64,000 nucleotides of DNA from JANPCX01 sp031431125 (GCA_031431125.1 JANPCX010000073.1:62001-126000), one strand, 5' to 3'; counted from the first letter of the stretch, positions 35,552 through 44,386 are shown. A program made the numbers and translations. Notes: generated from the sequence alone by a model not told the origin.

Positions 35552-35986
35552 TCAGTCAAGACCGGGTTCGGGCCGATACAGCAGCCGCTTTGCGTTCTCC
35601 TCAATCGCTGTCAGGATGTGCTTTGGCAGATAGGCATTGGTTCGCTGCTTAAATTCACATTCGCCCTCCGGGTCAAAAGTAAGTTCTCGCAGATCTCGTT
35701 CCTCCTCTGGGTGGAGGTAAAGGCAAAGCAACACGCGACGTTCCGGCTGATCAACCAGGAAATTGAGTTGTGTGACCCACTCGCCGTGCCGATTGACAAC
35801 TTGGCGCGTTTCAAGCCGCAGTTGCAAACCGGTATGGTTCAGCCGACAAAACAGATGCCCGTCTTGCTCCCAAAATTCGCCTAAGTTGCTGGGTTTGACA
35901 AGGGGATAGTCGGCGACTTGTCGCCCCGGCAAGAAGTTGATGAACTGGTTTGTTTGGGCCGTTAGCTGTGCTGGTGTGAATGTCAT
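35552..35986 (-). CDS. conserved hypothetical protein, 144 residues
   Basis: The protein begins MTFTPAQLTAQTNQFINFLP and has a beta-rich middle (LNFLVDQPERRVLLCLYLHP) and a helical C terminus (LPKHILTAIEENAKRLLY). No signal peptide, membrane segment or known motif is seen. The ATG at 35986 has AAAGG upstream; an in-frame ATG at 36151 lies beyond the AATCGCGCC repeat array and would give a low-complexity basic extension. It is divergent from the Fic gene and may share its control region. Confidence 0.55.
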   Translation of the reverse strand: MTFTPAQLTAQTNQFINFLPGRQVADYPLVKPSNLGEFWEQDGHLFCRLNHTGLQLRLETRQVVNRHGEWVTQLNFLVDQPERRVLLCLYLHPEEERDLRELTFDPEGECEFKQRTNAYLPKHILTAIEENAKRLLYRPEPGLD

Positions 35987-36065
35987 GGAAACCTTTCGAT
36001 TGGCATTAACCGCCGGTTTGGCGGCGGAACCATTAAGCGCATGCCTGCATCGACTTCGAGGGGCT

Positions 36066-36140
36066 GGCGCGATTTCAAAAATCGCGCCATAATCGCGCCG
36101 CCTCAGCTCAAAATCGCGCCATTCTCTGCGAAATCGCGCC
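36066..36140. promoter_or_regulatory. array of five AATCGCGCC sites upstream of fic
   Basis: The 9-base word AATCGCGCC occurs at 36080-36088, 36091-36099, 36112-36120 and 36132-36140, and once inverted (GGCGCGATT, 36066-36074). The last copy ends on the base before the Fic ATG. The inverted and first direct copies form a dyad. Spacing of the last three is about 20 bases, close to two helical turns. This is how cooperative operator sites look. The Fic protein carries a winged-helix-like N terminus and may bind them. Confidence 0.75.
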
Positions 36141-37526
36141 ATGCTCGACACACAAACCCTGGTTCAGTCCATCAACCAACACCCCGCCGGCTTAAGTTTG
36201 GCGGAGTTGCTGGTATTGCACCCGCTGCTGGCACGGCGCACGGCCCAGCGGTGGCTGAGTCAATTGCTGGCTCAAGGACAGATTGCCAGCCAAGGTGAGG
36301 GCCGGGCGCGTCGCTACTTGGCGGTTTTCGCCCTGGCACAACACACGGGCGCACTGGTCGCAACACAACACGGTGCGCACAATCTCTTGTGGGGCCAATT
36401 GCCCCTGTCGCAAGACAGCAAAGACATCCTGGCCTATGTGCAGCAGCCCCTGTCTGGCCGACAACCCGTGGGTTATCAAAGCGAGTTCTTGGCGGACTAT
36501 GTGCCGAATCAAACCGCCTACTTGCCCGCATCGCTGCGTCGGCAGCTGCATTTGATGGGCCGCACCGCATCCCAGCCCCAACCAGCAGGAACCCATAGCC
36601 GTGCGCTGCTGAACCGCTTGTTGATTGACTTGTCGTGGGCTTCCAGTGTGCTGGAAGGCAACACCTATACCCGGCTAGACACCCGCGCGCTGATTGAGCA
36701 CGGTCAAGCCGCCACGGGCAAGGCGGCGCTTGAGACGCAGATGATCCTGAACCACAAAGCCGCCATTGAAATGCTGGTGGACAACATCGACACCGTGGGC
36801 TTTGACCGCTACACCTTGATGAACCTGCACAGCAGCTTGGCGGAAAACCTGCTGCCAAACCCTTTTGATGAGGGCCGCGTGCGTCAACACGCGGTTGAGA
36901 TCGGACTGAGTGTTTACCGGCCCCTGTCAGGGGCGGTGGCCTTGGAGGCGGCGCTGGATGGCTTGCTGCAAAAGCTGGGGCAAATTCACGACCCCTTTGA
37001 GCAGGCCTTCTTCAGCCTGACTCACCTGCCCTATTTGCAACCCTTTGCCGACGTCAACAAACGCTGTTCACGCTTGCTGGCCAACCTGCCGCTGTTCCGG
37101 GCCAATTTGTGCCCGCTGACATTTCTGGACGTGCCCGAAACGCTCTACAGCGCCGCCACACTGGGGGTGTACGAGCTGACCCGGGTGGAGTTGTTGCGCG
37201 ACCTGTTCGTATGGGCTTATGAACGAAGCACCCAAGAGTACTTGGCGATCCGCAGTGAACTCACCCAGCCCGACCCACTGCGTTTGGCTTGGCGCCCCTT
37301 TATCAAGGCCCTGATACAACAGGTGGTCAAACAGCCGCACAACAACAGCTTGGATTTGATGAAACAAGAAGTGGTGGCACAAATCCCTGTCGCAGAACAA
37401 GAAGACGTGCTGGCCTTGGTGATCGACGAACTGCGCCGAGTTCACCTGGGCAACCTCGCGCGCTATGGACTGCGGCCAAACCAATGGCAGGCATGGAATG
37501 AGCAACAAGGCCGGCTGAAGGTTTGA
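36141..37526 (+). CDS. Fic-family protein with N-terminal winged-helix-like domain and atypical active site
   Basis: A 461-residue protein. Residues 1-70 look like a winged helix (LAELLVLHPLLARRTAQRWLSQLLAQGQI). An inhibitory-helix motif SSVLEGN ([S/T]xxxE[G/N]) lies near 170-176. The Fic core motif reads QPFADVNKRCSR where active AMP-transferases have HPFxxGNGRxxR; the catalytic histidine is replaced by Gln. A C-terminal helical region follows. There is no ribosome site before ATG 36141; the start touches the last AATCGCGCC copy, so translation may be leaderless. Likely a regulator or an enzyme with altered chemistry. Confidence 0.8.
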   Translation: MLDTQTLVQSINQHPAGLSLAELLVLHPLLARRTAQRWLSQLLAQGQIASQGEGRARRYLAVFALAQHTGALVATQHGAHNLLWGQLPLSQDSKDILAYVQQPLSGRQPVGYQSEFLADYVPNQTAYLPASLRRQLHLMGRTASQPQPAGTHSRALLNRLLIDLSWASSVLEGNTYTRLDTRALIEHGQAATGKAALETQMILNHKAAIEMLVDNIDTVGFDRYTLMNLHSSLAENLLPNPFDEGRVRQHAVEIGLSVYRPLSGAVALEAALDGLLQKLGQIHDPFEQAFFSLTHLPYLQPFADVNKRCSRLLANLPLFRANLCPLTFLDVPETLYSAATLGVYELTRVELLRDLFVWAYERSTQEYLAIRSELTQPDPLRLAWRPFIKALIQQVVKQPHNNSLDLMKQEVVAQIPVAEQEDVLALVIDELRRVHLGNLARYGLRPNQWQAWNEQQGRLKV

Positions 37527-37546
37527 GCTTTCAGGCTCTGGTCATC

Positions 37547-38473
37547 TCAAAACCCCCATTCCAAACGCTGCTGGCTGACAAAGCTCCTGTCGCCACGGGT
37601 GATCGGGCAAGTCAACACCAAGCGCTGGGCCAACAAGCGCAACGGGTTGCTGTAATCGAAAGTCGAGTCGCTCTGCGACTCGACCCGCAACGCCGGATAA
37701 ATCCTGTCACCCAAGATGGGCAGTCCCAGCGACGCCATGTGCACCCGCAACTGGTGTTTGCGGCCCGTGATCGGACGCAAGCGGTAGCGAGCACATGGCC
37801 CATGAACGTCCAACAGCTCGATTTCCGTGTGGGCGTTGGGCGTGCCATCCACCTCACACATTTGCATGAAGGACTGGGGGTTCTGTTCCAGGCGGCTGCG
37901 CACCGTGCGCGGAAAACTCAACTCGGGCCGGTAGGGTGCAATCGCCTCGTATTGTTTTTGCACTTGCTGCTGACGAAACAGCGCGTGGTACCGGTCACGC
38001 TCTGAGGGGTTGACACCGAAGGCGACCAAACCGGCGGTTTCTAAGTCGATGCGGTGCAAGGGCGTGAGGTGGGGCAAGCCGAGTTTGCGTTTGAGGCGAA
38101 CCAACAGCGTTTGCTGCACGAAGCGCCCGCCTGGGGTGACCGGCAAGAAATGCGGTTTGTCGGCCACCACCAAATGTTCATCTTGGTAGAGCACCACCTC
38201 GTCAAAGGGAATGTGCGGCTCGGCCGCCACGTGGCGGAAATAACAGACCTTGCTGTGAGCGCGGTAGGGTGCGTTGAGCGGCAGCGCTTGGTCATGTTCG
38301 TCCAGCACCAAACCGTCATTCAAGCGCTGCTGCCACTGCGCCAAACCGACGTCAGGAAAACGCTGCACCAAAAACTCCAGCAGCGTGGCCCAAGGGCCTG
38401 TCGGCAGCGAAACCGTGCTGGCGCCAACACCATCGCGTTGAGGTCGGCCCGGCACGGGTTCAAGTGGATTCAT
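37547..38473 (-). CDS. RluA-family pseudouridine synthase
   Basis: A 308-residue enzyme that isomerises uridine to pseudouridine in RNA. The catalytic aspartate is in LHRIDLETAGLVAFGV; the C-terminal RxHQLRVHMASLGLPILGDRIYP segment binds the substrate. An S4-like N-terminal region (about 40-90) precedes the catalytic domain. The ATG at 38473 overlaps the end of the trhO gene by 14 bases and has AGAAGG upstream, so the two are probably translated together. The exact target site in rRNA or tRNA cannot be told. Confidence 0.88.
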   Translation of the reverse strand: MNPLEPVPGRPQRDGVGASTVSLPTGPWATLLEFLVQRFPDVGLAQWQQRLNDGLVLDEHDQALPLNAPYRAHSKVCYFRHVAAEPHIPFDEVVLYQDEHLVVADKPHFLPVTPGGRFVQQTLLVRLKRKLGLPHLTPLHRIDLETAGLVAFGVNPSERDRYHALFRQQQVQKQYEAIAPYRPELSFPRTVRSRLEQNPQSFMQMCEVDGTPNAHTEIELLDVHGPCARYRLRPITGRKHQLRVHMASLGLPILGDRIYPALRVESQSDSTFDYSNPLRLLAQRLVLTCPITRGDRSFVSQQRLEWGF

Positions 38474-39308
38474 CCAGCCTTCTTGCCCGCTGCAGACGCC
38501 AGGCGTTGTGGGGGTCGGCATCGGAGCCCTCAACAAGATACACCTGCTCTGCGGTGGTGGTGGTTTCGTTCAACTGCGTGTCCAGGGCAATGCGGTTGTC
38601 GAAGACAAAACACTCGCCCGCCCAATCGTTGTTGGCGTCGGGCAAGGCTTGAAAGTAGTTCAGCACGCCGCCGTCCAGCTGGTAAACGTCCAGCCCCAGG
38701 CCATGCTGCATCCAGCCGCTCAGTTTTTCGCAGCGTATGCCGCCGGTGCAGTACATGGCCACGCGTTTGCCCTCGTTTTTCCACTGGTTAGCGTGGGCCT
38801 TCACATAGGCGGGAAAGTCGCGGAAGTGGTTCACGCCAGGGTCGATGGCGCCTTGGAAATGGCCGAGTTTGAACTCAAAACTGTTGCGGTTGTCGAGCAG
38901 CACCACGTCGTTTTGCGTGATCAGCTCACGCCATGCCTCGGCGCTCAGCGCCGTCCCGCCTGGGGGCAAACCCACCGCTTCGGGCGGCAAACCCACAGCC
39001 ACCACTTCGGGTTTGGTGTGTACTTTCATTCGGGCAAATGGTGCTGTGCTGCACTGGCTCCGCTTGTAAGGCATGGCAGCAAACCGGGGGTCTTGGGCCA
39101 GGGCTTCTTTAAAGTCTTGAAGAGCGGCCTCGCTGCCCGCCAACACACCATTGATGCCTTCCGAGGCCACCAAGATCGAGCCGGTCAAGGCGCCGGTGAT
39201 ACCTCGCAGATACGCGGCGAGTACTGGCGGGTCAGCGACCTCAATCAAGCGATAAAAAGCCACATGCCACAGCATGGATGAAGACGGCAAGCTGGGGTGA
39301 CAGTTCAT
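38460..39308 (-). CDS. trhO: rhodanese-related tRNA uridine-34 hydroxylase, TrhO/YceA type
   Basis: A 282-residue protein with an acylphosphatase-like N-terminal domain (about 10-100) and a C-terminal rhodanese domain with the cysteine loop MYCTGGIRCEKLSGWM. The double-cysteine loop is the family mark. Members hydroxylate U34 of tRNA, the first step towards 5-methoxy- or carboxymethoxyuridine. A short insertion with repeated GLPP (VGLPPEAVGLPPGG) separates the domains. It overlaps a pseudouridine synthase gene, which gives an RNA-modification pair. Confidence 0.88.
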   Translation of the reverse strand: MNCHPSLPSSSMLWHVAFYRLIEVADPPVLAAYLRGITGALTGSILVASEGINGVLAGSEAALQDFKEALAQDPRFAAMPYKRSQCSTAPFARMKVHTKPEVVAVGLPPEAVGLPPGGTALSAEAWRELITQNDVVLLDNRNSFEFKLGHFQGAIDPGVNHFRDFPAYVKAHANQWKNEGKRVAMYCTGGIRCEKLSGWMQHGLGLDVYQLDGGVLNYFQALPDANNDWAGECFVFDNRIALDTQLNETTTTAEQVYLVEGSDADPHNAWRLQRARRLDEST

Positions 39309-39451
39309 GGCTGAATTGTCACAAGCCAGTGAAAGTCTCTAGCTCTGAACTGTTTGGCAAAGTCATTTTGCTAGTTTTGCGGGCGGTTTCACGTTCTTGT
39401 CATACCTTGTCGCGATCATAAAACCTTGACGTAATGATTTGCAGATCCACC

Positions 39452-40201
39452 ATGAACCAGCCCCTTGTGACCCGCTTTCTTGACATCCGTGACATCCCCG
39501 CTTTGCTGAAGTTAGAGACCCGCCAGTGGCAGGATCATCAGGCCGCCGATGCTGAGACACTGCACAAACGCATAGAGAGCCATCCGCAACTTTGCATCGG
39601 TAGCTTTTGCGCGCACAGCGGTGAAGTGTTGGCTTCCTTGTTCATGCGGCCCATCAGCCAACAGGAGTTGCAACAAGCACGCAGTTGGACAGACTGTGCC
39701 GTGGGCACTGGCAACACCTCGCTCGCCAACTGCGGTGGTAGTTTATTTGGCATCAGCTTGACCAGCGTCGATCCCGATGCCGTCTCGGCGATATGCGAGT
39801 TCTTTTGGCCACTTGCGCTCAAGAATGGCTGGCATGAAATTTATTTCGGCTCGCCAATTCCTGGGCTTGAGCGGGCATTGCTTGCTGATCCCAGCCTGGA
39901 CGTGACGAGCTACGTGAAGAGTCGGCGCGGCGGGTTGCCGCGCGATCCGCAGCTTCGCTACTACCACGGCAGGGGAATCCAAGAGATCGTTGCGGTACTG
40001 CCGAACTACTTTCCACATGCGGCGTCACTCAACTACGGTGTGATGCTGCGTTGCAGGGTTCCGTTCTCAAGGTGGCAATCTCTTTGGGCCCTGTTGCCCA
40101 AGGGCCTGCTGCAAGCTGTGGTGAGGTGGCTTTTTATCCTCTCTGGTGTATCAGCCGGACGACCCAAACCACCATCGGGCTTGGAAGGGGTCAACCCATG
40201 A
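39452..40201 (+). CDS. GNAT-like N-acetyltransferase
   Basis: A 249-residue protein beginning MNQPLVTRFLDIRDIPALLKLE, an alternating start like that of GNAT enzymes. A central strand-helix region follows (SLFGISLTSVDPDAVSAICEFFWPLALKNGWHEIYFGSPIPG). I do not see a clear Q/RxxGxG/A acetyl-CoA loop, so the family call is moderate. It overlaps the next gene by 4 bases (ATGA), which makes it the first gene of a three-gene operon with a PF10118 protein and a JmjC-type cupin. Confidence 0.55.
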   Translation: MNQPLVTRFLDIRDIPALLKLETRQWQDHQAADAETLHKRIESHPQLCIGSFCAHSGEVLASLFMRPISQQELQQARSWTDCAVGTGNTSLANCGGSLFGISLTSVDPDAVSAICEFFWPLALKNGWHEIYFGSPIPGLERALLADPSLDVTSYVKSRRGGLPRDPQLRYYHGRGIQEIVAVLPNYFPHAASLNYGVMLRCRVPFSRWQSLWALLPKGLLQAVVRWLFILSGVSAGRPKPPSGLEGVNP

Positions 40202-40947
40202 ACAGCACCTGGGTATCAGGTGACTCCCCTTGCGCCGACCTTTGGTGGAATGGGGGTGACGCGCTGCGCTCGCGGCTCTTCGACGCGATCTCTCTGCTTC
40301 TGCCAAGCGGCGAGAAATTTGTCATCACCGCCATGTCAGACTGGCTAAAAACAAGTTTGGAAGGCACGTCAACGTCGGCTGAGTTGCGGCAGGAAGTGCA
40401 TCGGTTTGTGCGTGAAGAACAGAGCCACACACGGGCCCATCAGCTCTACAACGACAAGCTGGCAGCCAACGCTCCCTCGTCGCGTGAACTGGAGCGCCGC
40501 ATCGAAGGGGTCATTCAGGAAATGTCGGACTGGCGTTTGCCCACGCGTTTGGCCATGGCCAGCGCTTTAGAGCACCTGACCGCCATGATCTCCCAAGAGG
40601 CTTTGCGAACCGGAAATGCCTGGTTGAGTGCCAGCCAAACACACCAAACGCGGCTGTGGCGCTGGCACTGCCAGGAAGAGCTGGACCACTATCACGTGGC
40701 CCGAAATGTGATGGTGGGTGCGGGTGTCGGTCGCACGCTGCGCATCCAGACACTGCTGGTGGCAATTTTGTTTTTGAGCACCGACATTGTTGCCATGCTG
40801 TCGGCCTTGCTTCGCACGGACCGCCACGCTGGCCGCGTCAGTGCCTGGCAGCTGTGCGCGCAGTGCGCCATGTTCAGCGTTCGTGCGTTGCCAAGCATGG
40901 TCCGCATGGCTTGGGGCTGCTGCAAGTACGCCGTGTCCACCAGGTAG
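40198..40947 (+). CDS. predicted metal-dependent hydrolase, PF10118 family
   Basis: A 249-residue helical protein with the conserved metal-binding helices of PF10118: FVREEQSHTRAHQLYN (ExxxH and H) and WHCQEELDHYHVARNV (ExxxH), plus ALEHLTAMI between them. The histidine/glutamate pattern recalls ferritin-like di-iron proteins, and reactions of the family are largely unknown. A hydrophobic segment (ILFLSTDIVAMLSALL) sits in the C-terminal third. It is translationally coupled to the GNAT-like gene and followed after 13 bases by a JmjC-cupin gene. Confidence 0.75.
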   Translation: MNSTWVSGDSPCADLWWNGGDALRSRLFDAISLLLPSGEKFVITAMSDWLKTSLEGTSTSAELRQEVHRFVREEQSHTRAHQLYNDKLAANAPSSRELERRIEGVIQEMSDWRLPTRLAMASALEHLTAMISQEALRTGNAWLSASQTHQTRLWRWHCQEELDHYHVARNVMVGAGVGRTLRIQTLLVAILFLSTDIVAMLSALLRTDRHAGRVSAWQLCAQCAMFSVRALPSMVRMAWGCCKYAVSTR

Positions 40948-40960
40948 TGGCACTTTCGGT

Positions 40961-41767
40961 GTGAACACTGTCTTTCGGCCGTTGGCTGATTCAATTTTTC
41001 CGGGACCGAAGTCCTTAGGCGAACAACGCAGCCCAGCGGTGTTTCGGGGCTTGGCGGCTGCTTGGCCGGCGATTCAACAATGGCGGTTTTCTGAGTTGGC
41101 TGATCGCCTGCCCGACCGAACCGTACAGCTGGTTGCCGGCAACAGAGAACACGGGCGAACGTGTTTTGTTGAATCGAGTTTGAGCGCCTACTTACGCGGC
41201 TTGGAATCCACCGCCCGCGCTGCGCAGCCGCCCCTGTACCTGAAAGAATTCGACCTGCTCGATGCCTTGCCCGCACTGCGTAGAGACTTACAACATGCCG
41301 AGATTTTTCCTGATGGCGTGACGAAGTCTTTGCAATGCTGGATCGGCCCAGCGGGCGCACAAACCGGCTTGCACCACGATTACCTCGATAACTTGGCCGT
41401 GCAAGTTGTCGGTCGCAAGCGTTTCTACCTGATAGCCCCGACCACGGTCGAACGTCTGGGTGCCATATCCGCGAAATACGATGCCTGGGCACGGTTGTCC
41501 AGCTGCAAGGCAGAAACACTGCGCTGCAAAGGCAGCGCGTCAGCAGACGATTTCGCGGTGGTGGACCTCGAGCCCGGCGATGTGCTTTATGTTCCGAAGG
41601 GCTGGTGGCACGAAGTGCACAACCTCACTGCCAGCATTTTGTTTGGTGGGTTTTATGGGCCGAGAACGGCCGTGGCAGCGCGCTGGGCTTGGGTGGGCAT
41701 GCGCCATACCCTGCACCACATGGGCTGGTTAGGCCAACGGGGCTGCACTTGCCATCCCGAACGGTAA
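40961..41767 (+). CDS. JmjC/cupin_8 domain oxygenase-like protein
   Basis: A 268-residue protein. The double-stranded beta-helix carries the Fe(II) ligands HxD in TGLHHDYLDNLAVQVVGRKRFYLI and a distal His in LYVPKGWWHEVHNL, as in 2-oxoglutarate-dependent hydroxylases of the JmjC/FIH type. The substrate may be a protein side chain or a small molecule. A GTG at 40961 is the most likely start, just after the preceding stop; no ATG is in frame nearby. It completes the operon with the GNAT-like and PF10118 genes. Confidence 0.72.
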   Translation: MNTVFRPLADSIFPGPKSLGEQRSPAVFRGLAAAWPAIQQWRFSELADRLPDRTVQLVAGNREHGRTCFVESSLSAYLRGLESTARAAQPPLYLKEFDLLDALPALRRDLQHAEIFPDGVTKSLQCWIGPAGAQTGLHHDYLDNLAVQVVGRKRFYLIAPTTVERLGAISAKYDAWARLSSCKAETLRCKGSASADDFAVVDLEPGDVLYVPKGWWHEVHNLTASILFGGFYGPRTAVAARWAWVGMRHTLHHMGWLGQRGCTCHPER

Positions 41768-41818
41768 GCCTTTTTGAATTCACCCTTGGCTCTGAAGTGG
41801 GCAGGCTGCGAGCCTTGT

Positions 41819-42100
41819 TCACTCCACCACTTGCACGCCTTTCCAAAAGGCAATACGGCCTTTGATGTTGGCCGCGGCCTCCGAAGGCTCGGGGTAGTAC
41901 CAAGCGGCGTCGGGGTTCAAGTCACCGTTCACCATGAGGCTGTAGTAGTGCGCCTGTCCCTTCCAAGGGCAGCCGGTGCGGTGGTTGCTGAAGGTGAAGT
42001 ACTCGCGCTTCAAGCTGCTCTCTGGGAAGTAGTGGTTGCCTTCCACCACGACGGTGTCGGTGCTCTCGGCGATGACGGTGTTGTTCCAAACGGCTTTCAT
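41819..42100 (-). CDS. DUF427 domain protein
   Basis: A 93-residue single-domain protein beginning MKAVWNNTVIAESTDTVVVEGNHYFP, with TGCPWKGQAHYYSL and AAWYYPEPSEAA. These are the conserved segments of the DUF427 beta-barrel family. Function is not established. ATG 42100 is chosen because GGAGA lies just upstream and the family starts there. It lies downstream of a WYL regulator on the same strand. Confidence 0.85.
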   Translation of the reverse strand: MKAVWNNTVIAESTDTVVVEGNHYFPESSLKREYFTFSNHRTGCPWKGQAHYYSLMVNGDLNPDAAWYYPEPSEAAANIKGRIAFWKGVQVVE

Positions 42101-42126
42101 GGGTGCTCTCCTGGTTGGTTCTGGGC

Positions 42127-43125
42127 TCAAGCATAGAGCTTGGCGGCGCTTCGCAGCCGGGCCGCCACCGCTTGCTGCAGGGCTTTGTTGCCCGCCACGG
42201 TCACGCTGTCACCGTGGCGAAGAATGTCCATCAATATCTCTTGCGGTGCACTGTAGGGCACACGCAACTCATAGCGGCCTTCGCCTGGGGTGCCGTCCAG
42301 CCAGCGCGATGTTTGCTCGGGGTGCCACTCTTCGTTGGAAACCCACTGCGCGGCGTCGGGCTCAAACACCAAAGTCGCCCACGACACCTTGGCACCGGCC
42401 CCGCCGTAAATGCCATAACCCGCATCCAGCTCCGCTTCCAAATCTTTCACCGCCACGTTTCGGGCTTTGGTGGTCTGTAGCTGTGCTTCTTGAACCGCGT
42501 CAAGCGCAAACCGGCGCAGCGCATCGCTGGTATGGCACCAGGCATCCAGGTACCAGGTGTTGCGGTAATTCACCAGGCGCTGGGGCGAGACCTCGCGTTC
42601 GCTGGTGCTGCGGCTGCTGCGTTTGAAGTAACGCAGCCAAACCCGTCGCCGTTGCACCAGGGCACTGCCCAGCAACTCGAAATGACGGCTGGGGGATCGG
42701 CGCCTGGCGGTGCCAATCACCTTGACGCGGCGCATCAGCTCGCGGGCCTCGCTTTCGTCGGTGCCGAGCATGCCTTGCAGTTTGTCCATCATGGGAGCCA
42801 AGTGGCGGGCCAAGACGCCGTCGTCGTCCAAACCGGCGAGCAACTGGTGCATGGTGAGCAGGGCGTGGATCTCCGCCTCGCTGAACCACAGGCCGGGCAA
42901 CTCATGGGCCGCAGCACCGTGGGCCGGCGCACTCGCCTCGAAAGCGTAGGCGTTTTCAGCGCGGTCGTAAATGATGGGGGCGGACAAGCGGTTGCGCAGG
43001 TAGTTGAGGTCGCGCTTCAAGGTGGCGGGGGAGACATCCAACTCTTCCAGCAGATCGGCAAAACTCACCTGCCTTCGGTTGCGCAGCAGCAGTTCAATTT
43101 TGTAGAAACGCTCGGTCCGGTCCAT
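42127..43125 (-). CDS. WYL-domain transcriptional regulator
   Basis: A 332-residue protein: winged helix-turn-helix at the N terminus (DRTERFYKIELLLRNRRQVSFADLLEELDVSPATLKRDL), a WYL domain in the middle (VWLRYFKRSSRS... then PQRLVNYRNTWYLDAWCH), and a C-terminal WCX extension ending GNKALQQAVAARL. WYL proteins sense ligands, often nucleic-acid-derived, and many control phage-defence genes. The ATG at 43125 matches the usual family start; an earlier ATG at 43200 adds 25 residues. It is divergent from the HNH-like gene at 43286, with which it shares the control region. Confidence 0.85.
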   Translation of the reverse strand: MDRTERFYKIELLLRNRRQVSFADLLEELDVSPATLKRDLNYLRNRLSAPIIYDRAENAYAFEASAPAHGAAAHELPGLWFSEAEIHALLTMHQLLAGLDDDGVLARHLAPMMDKLQGMLGTDESEARELMRRVKVIGTARRRSPSRHFELLGSALVQRRRVWLRYFKRSSRSTSEREVSPQRLVNYRNTWYLDAWCHTSDALRRFALDAVQEAQLQTTKARNVAVKDLEAELDAGYGIYGGAGAKVSWATLVFEPDAAQWVSNEEWHPEQTSRWLDGTPGEGRYELRVPYSAPQEILMDILRHGDSVTVAGNKALQQAVAARLRSAAKLYA

Positions 43126-43285
43126 GGGGGTCCTATCAGGCCACAGGCTCACCAGATGAGCCACTTCAGCCTGAGCATACTCAAAATTTGTTCGCATCAT
43201 TTTTACGACACACTTTTGTGGCTCACGCTGTGAGCTTGTGGCTCGTCACACTCTCTCCATGGTCCAACCCTTCCAGGAGACATTG

Positions 43286-44386
43286 ATGAGCCCCGTCGTC
43301 CACAACACCACCCCTTTGCTGCCAACATCAGTCACCGCCGACCAAGAGGCCGCGCTTGCACACCTCGACCCCGTCGGCTTCGAGCTCGGCTGGGACTTTG
43401 CCCGCCACGGCGTGACGCCCCCGGCGCCCTACGACATGGAGGCTTCGCCGCTGCATCAAGGTTGGACAGCAGGCCAAGTCGCGTTTGCAGGCCGCACGCT
43501 GTCTAATCGGCCTGCGGTGCTGCAGTGGTTGCAGTTGCGCTTGCACGCCTGGCTGCGAGGTCGCCATGTAGAGCTGTTTCAAATCACGCCCCACTACCTG
43601 CGCCAACTGGCGGTGAGCCACTGCCCTGTCACCCGGGTCGAACTCACAGGCAGCGGCGCCCAGGGCAGTTCCGTCGACCGCGTGCGCAACGACGCCGCCT
43701 ACGCGGCAGGCAACCTGGTGGTGATGAGCCAACGCGCCAACCACAGCAAGGGCGCCAATGGCCATCAAGAAGCCTTGGCACGCGCCCGCCACATCGCAGA
43801 AGAAAAACTGGGTGGCGCTGACGGCTTAAATGAAGCGCAGTGGTTGCGCGTGGCCACCCTGTGCAGTTTTGTCGAGCCACTGAGCCACGAGGCGGCGTGT
43901 CGCCTTCCCATGCGCGTCTTGCCGCCCAAACGGCTGCGCCTGTTTAATCCGGCGCAAGCCTTGCAAGCCTTTGTCAGCCAACAGCTGCTGCAAGCCGGGT
44001 GGAGCCAACGTGTCAGCCGCTTTGAAGCCTTGCTGCCATCGGAGGACTTACGCCGCGACTTCAAGCGCTTTTTCATGGCGCTGCTGCCACGCGTGATTGA
44101 AGCTGGTCGACCCACCCACACCCTCGGGGTACGCTGGGCCATTGAAGATGCCTGGGCCAATGCCGGGGTGCTCGAAAAATGGACGCAATTCGCGCTGCAA
44201 ATCAGCCCGGTGCAATGCGAAGCCTTGTTGGTGCAGGCCACCAAAAAAGGGCTGGGCACCTGTTTGTTGGACAAAGCGAATGCAGCGCAGGCCACCGAGG
44301 GATGGGCTCTTGCTACCAAAGGTTACTCAACCACAGGCCATGAGACCGAGGTGCCCCGCATGGTGCAGCTCTCTCTATTGAATTGA
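43286..44386 (+). CDS. hypothetical protein with HNH-like region, divergent from WYL regulator
   Basis: A 366-residue protein I cannot assign firmly. Around residues 110-165 it reads HCPVTRVEL...SVDRVRNDAAYAAGNLVVMSQRAN, which has the order of an HNH endonuclease core (zinc-like Cys, D-R, N, Y-x-x-G-N-x-V, then a helix with N). The last 150 residues are helical. GGAGA precedes the ATG. The divergent pairing with a WYL regulator is frequent for defence genes, so a nuclease effector is possible. The lack of clear catalytic histidines argues for caution. Confidence 0.5.
   Translation: MSPVVHNTTPLLPTSVTADQEAALAHLDPVGFELGWDFARHGVTPPAPYDMEASPLHQGWTAGQVAFAGRTLSNRPAVLQWLQLRLHAWLRGRHVELFQITPHYLRQLAVSHCPVTRVELTGSGAQGSSVDRVRNDAAYAAGNLVVMSQRANHSKGANGHQEALARARHIAEEKLGGADGLNEAQWLRVATLCSFVEPLSHEAACRLPMRVLPPKRLRLFNPAQALQAFVSQQLLQAGWSQRVSRFEALLPSEDLRRDFKRFFMALLPRVIEAGRPTHTLGVRWAIEDAWANAGVLEKWTQFALQISPVQCEALLVQATKKGLGTCLLDKANAAQATEGWALATKGYSTTGHETEVPRMVQLSLLN

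Noticed and set aside
35987..36151. N-terminal extension of the hypothetical protein to an ATG at 36151
   Set aside because: The extension would be coded by the AATCGCGCC operator-like array. The ATG at 35986 has a ribosome site and a normal protein start.
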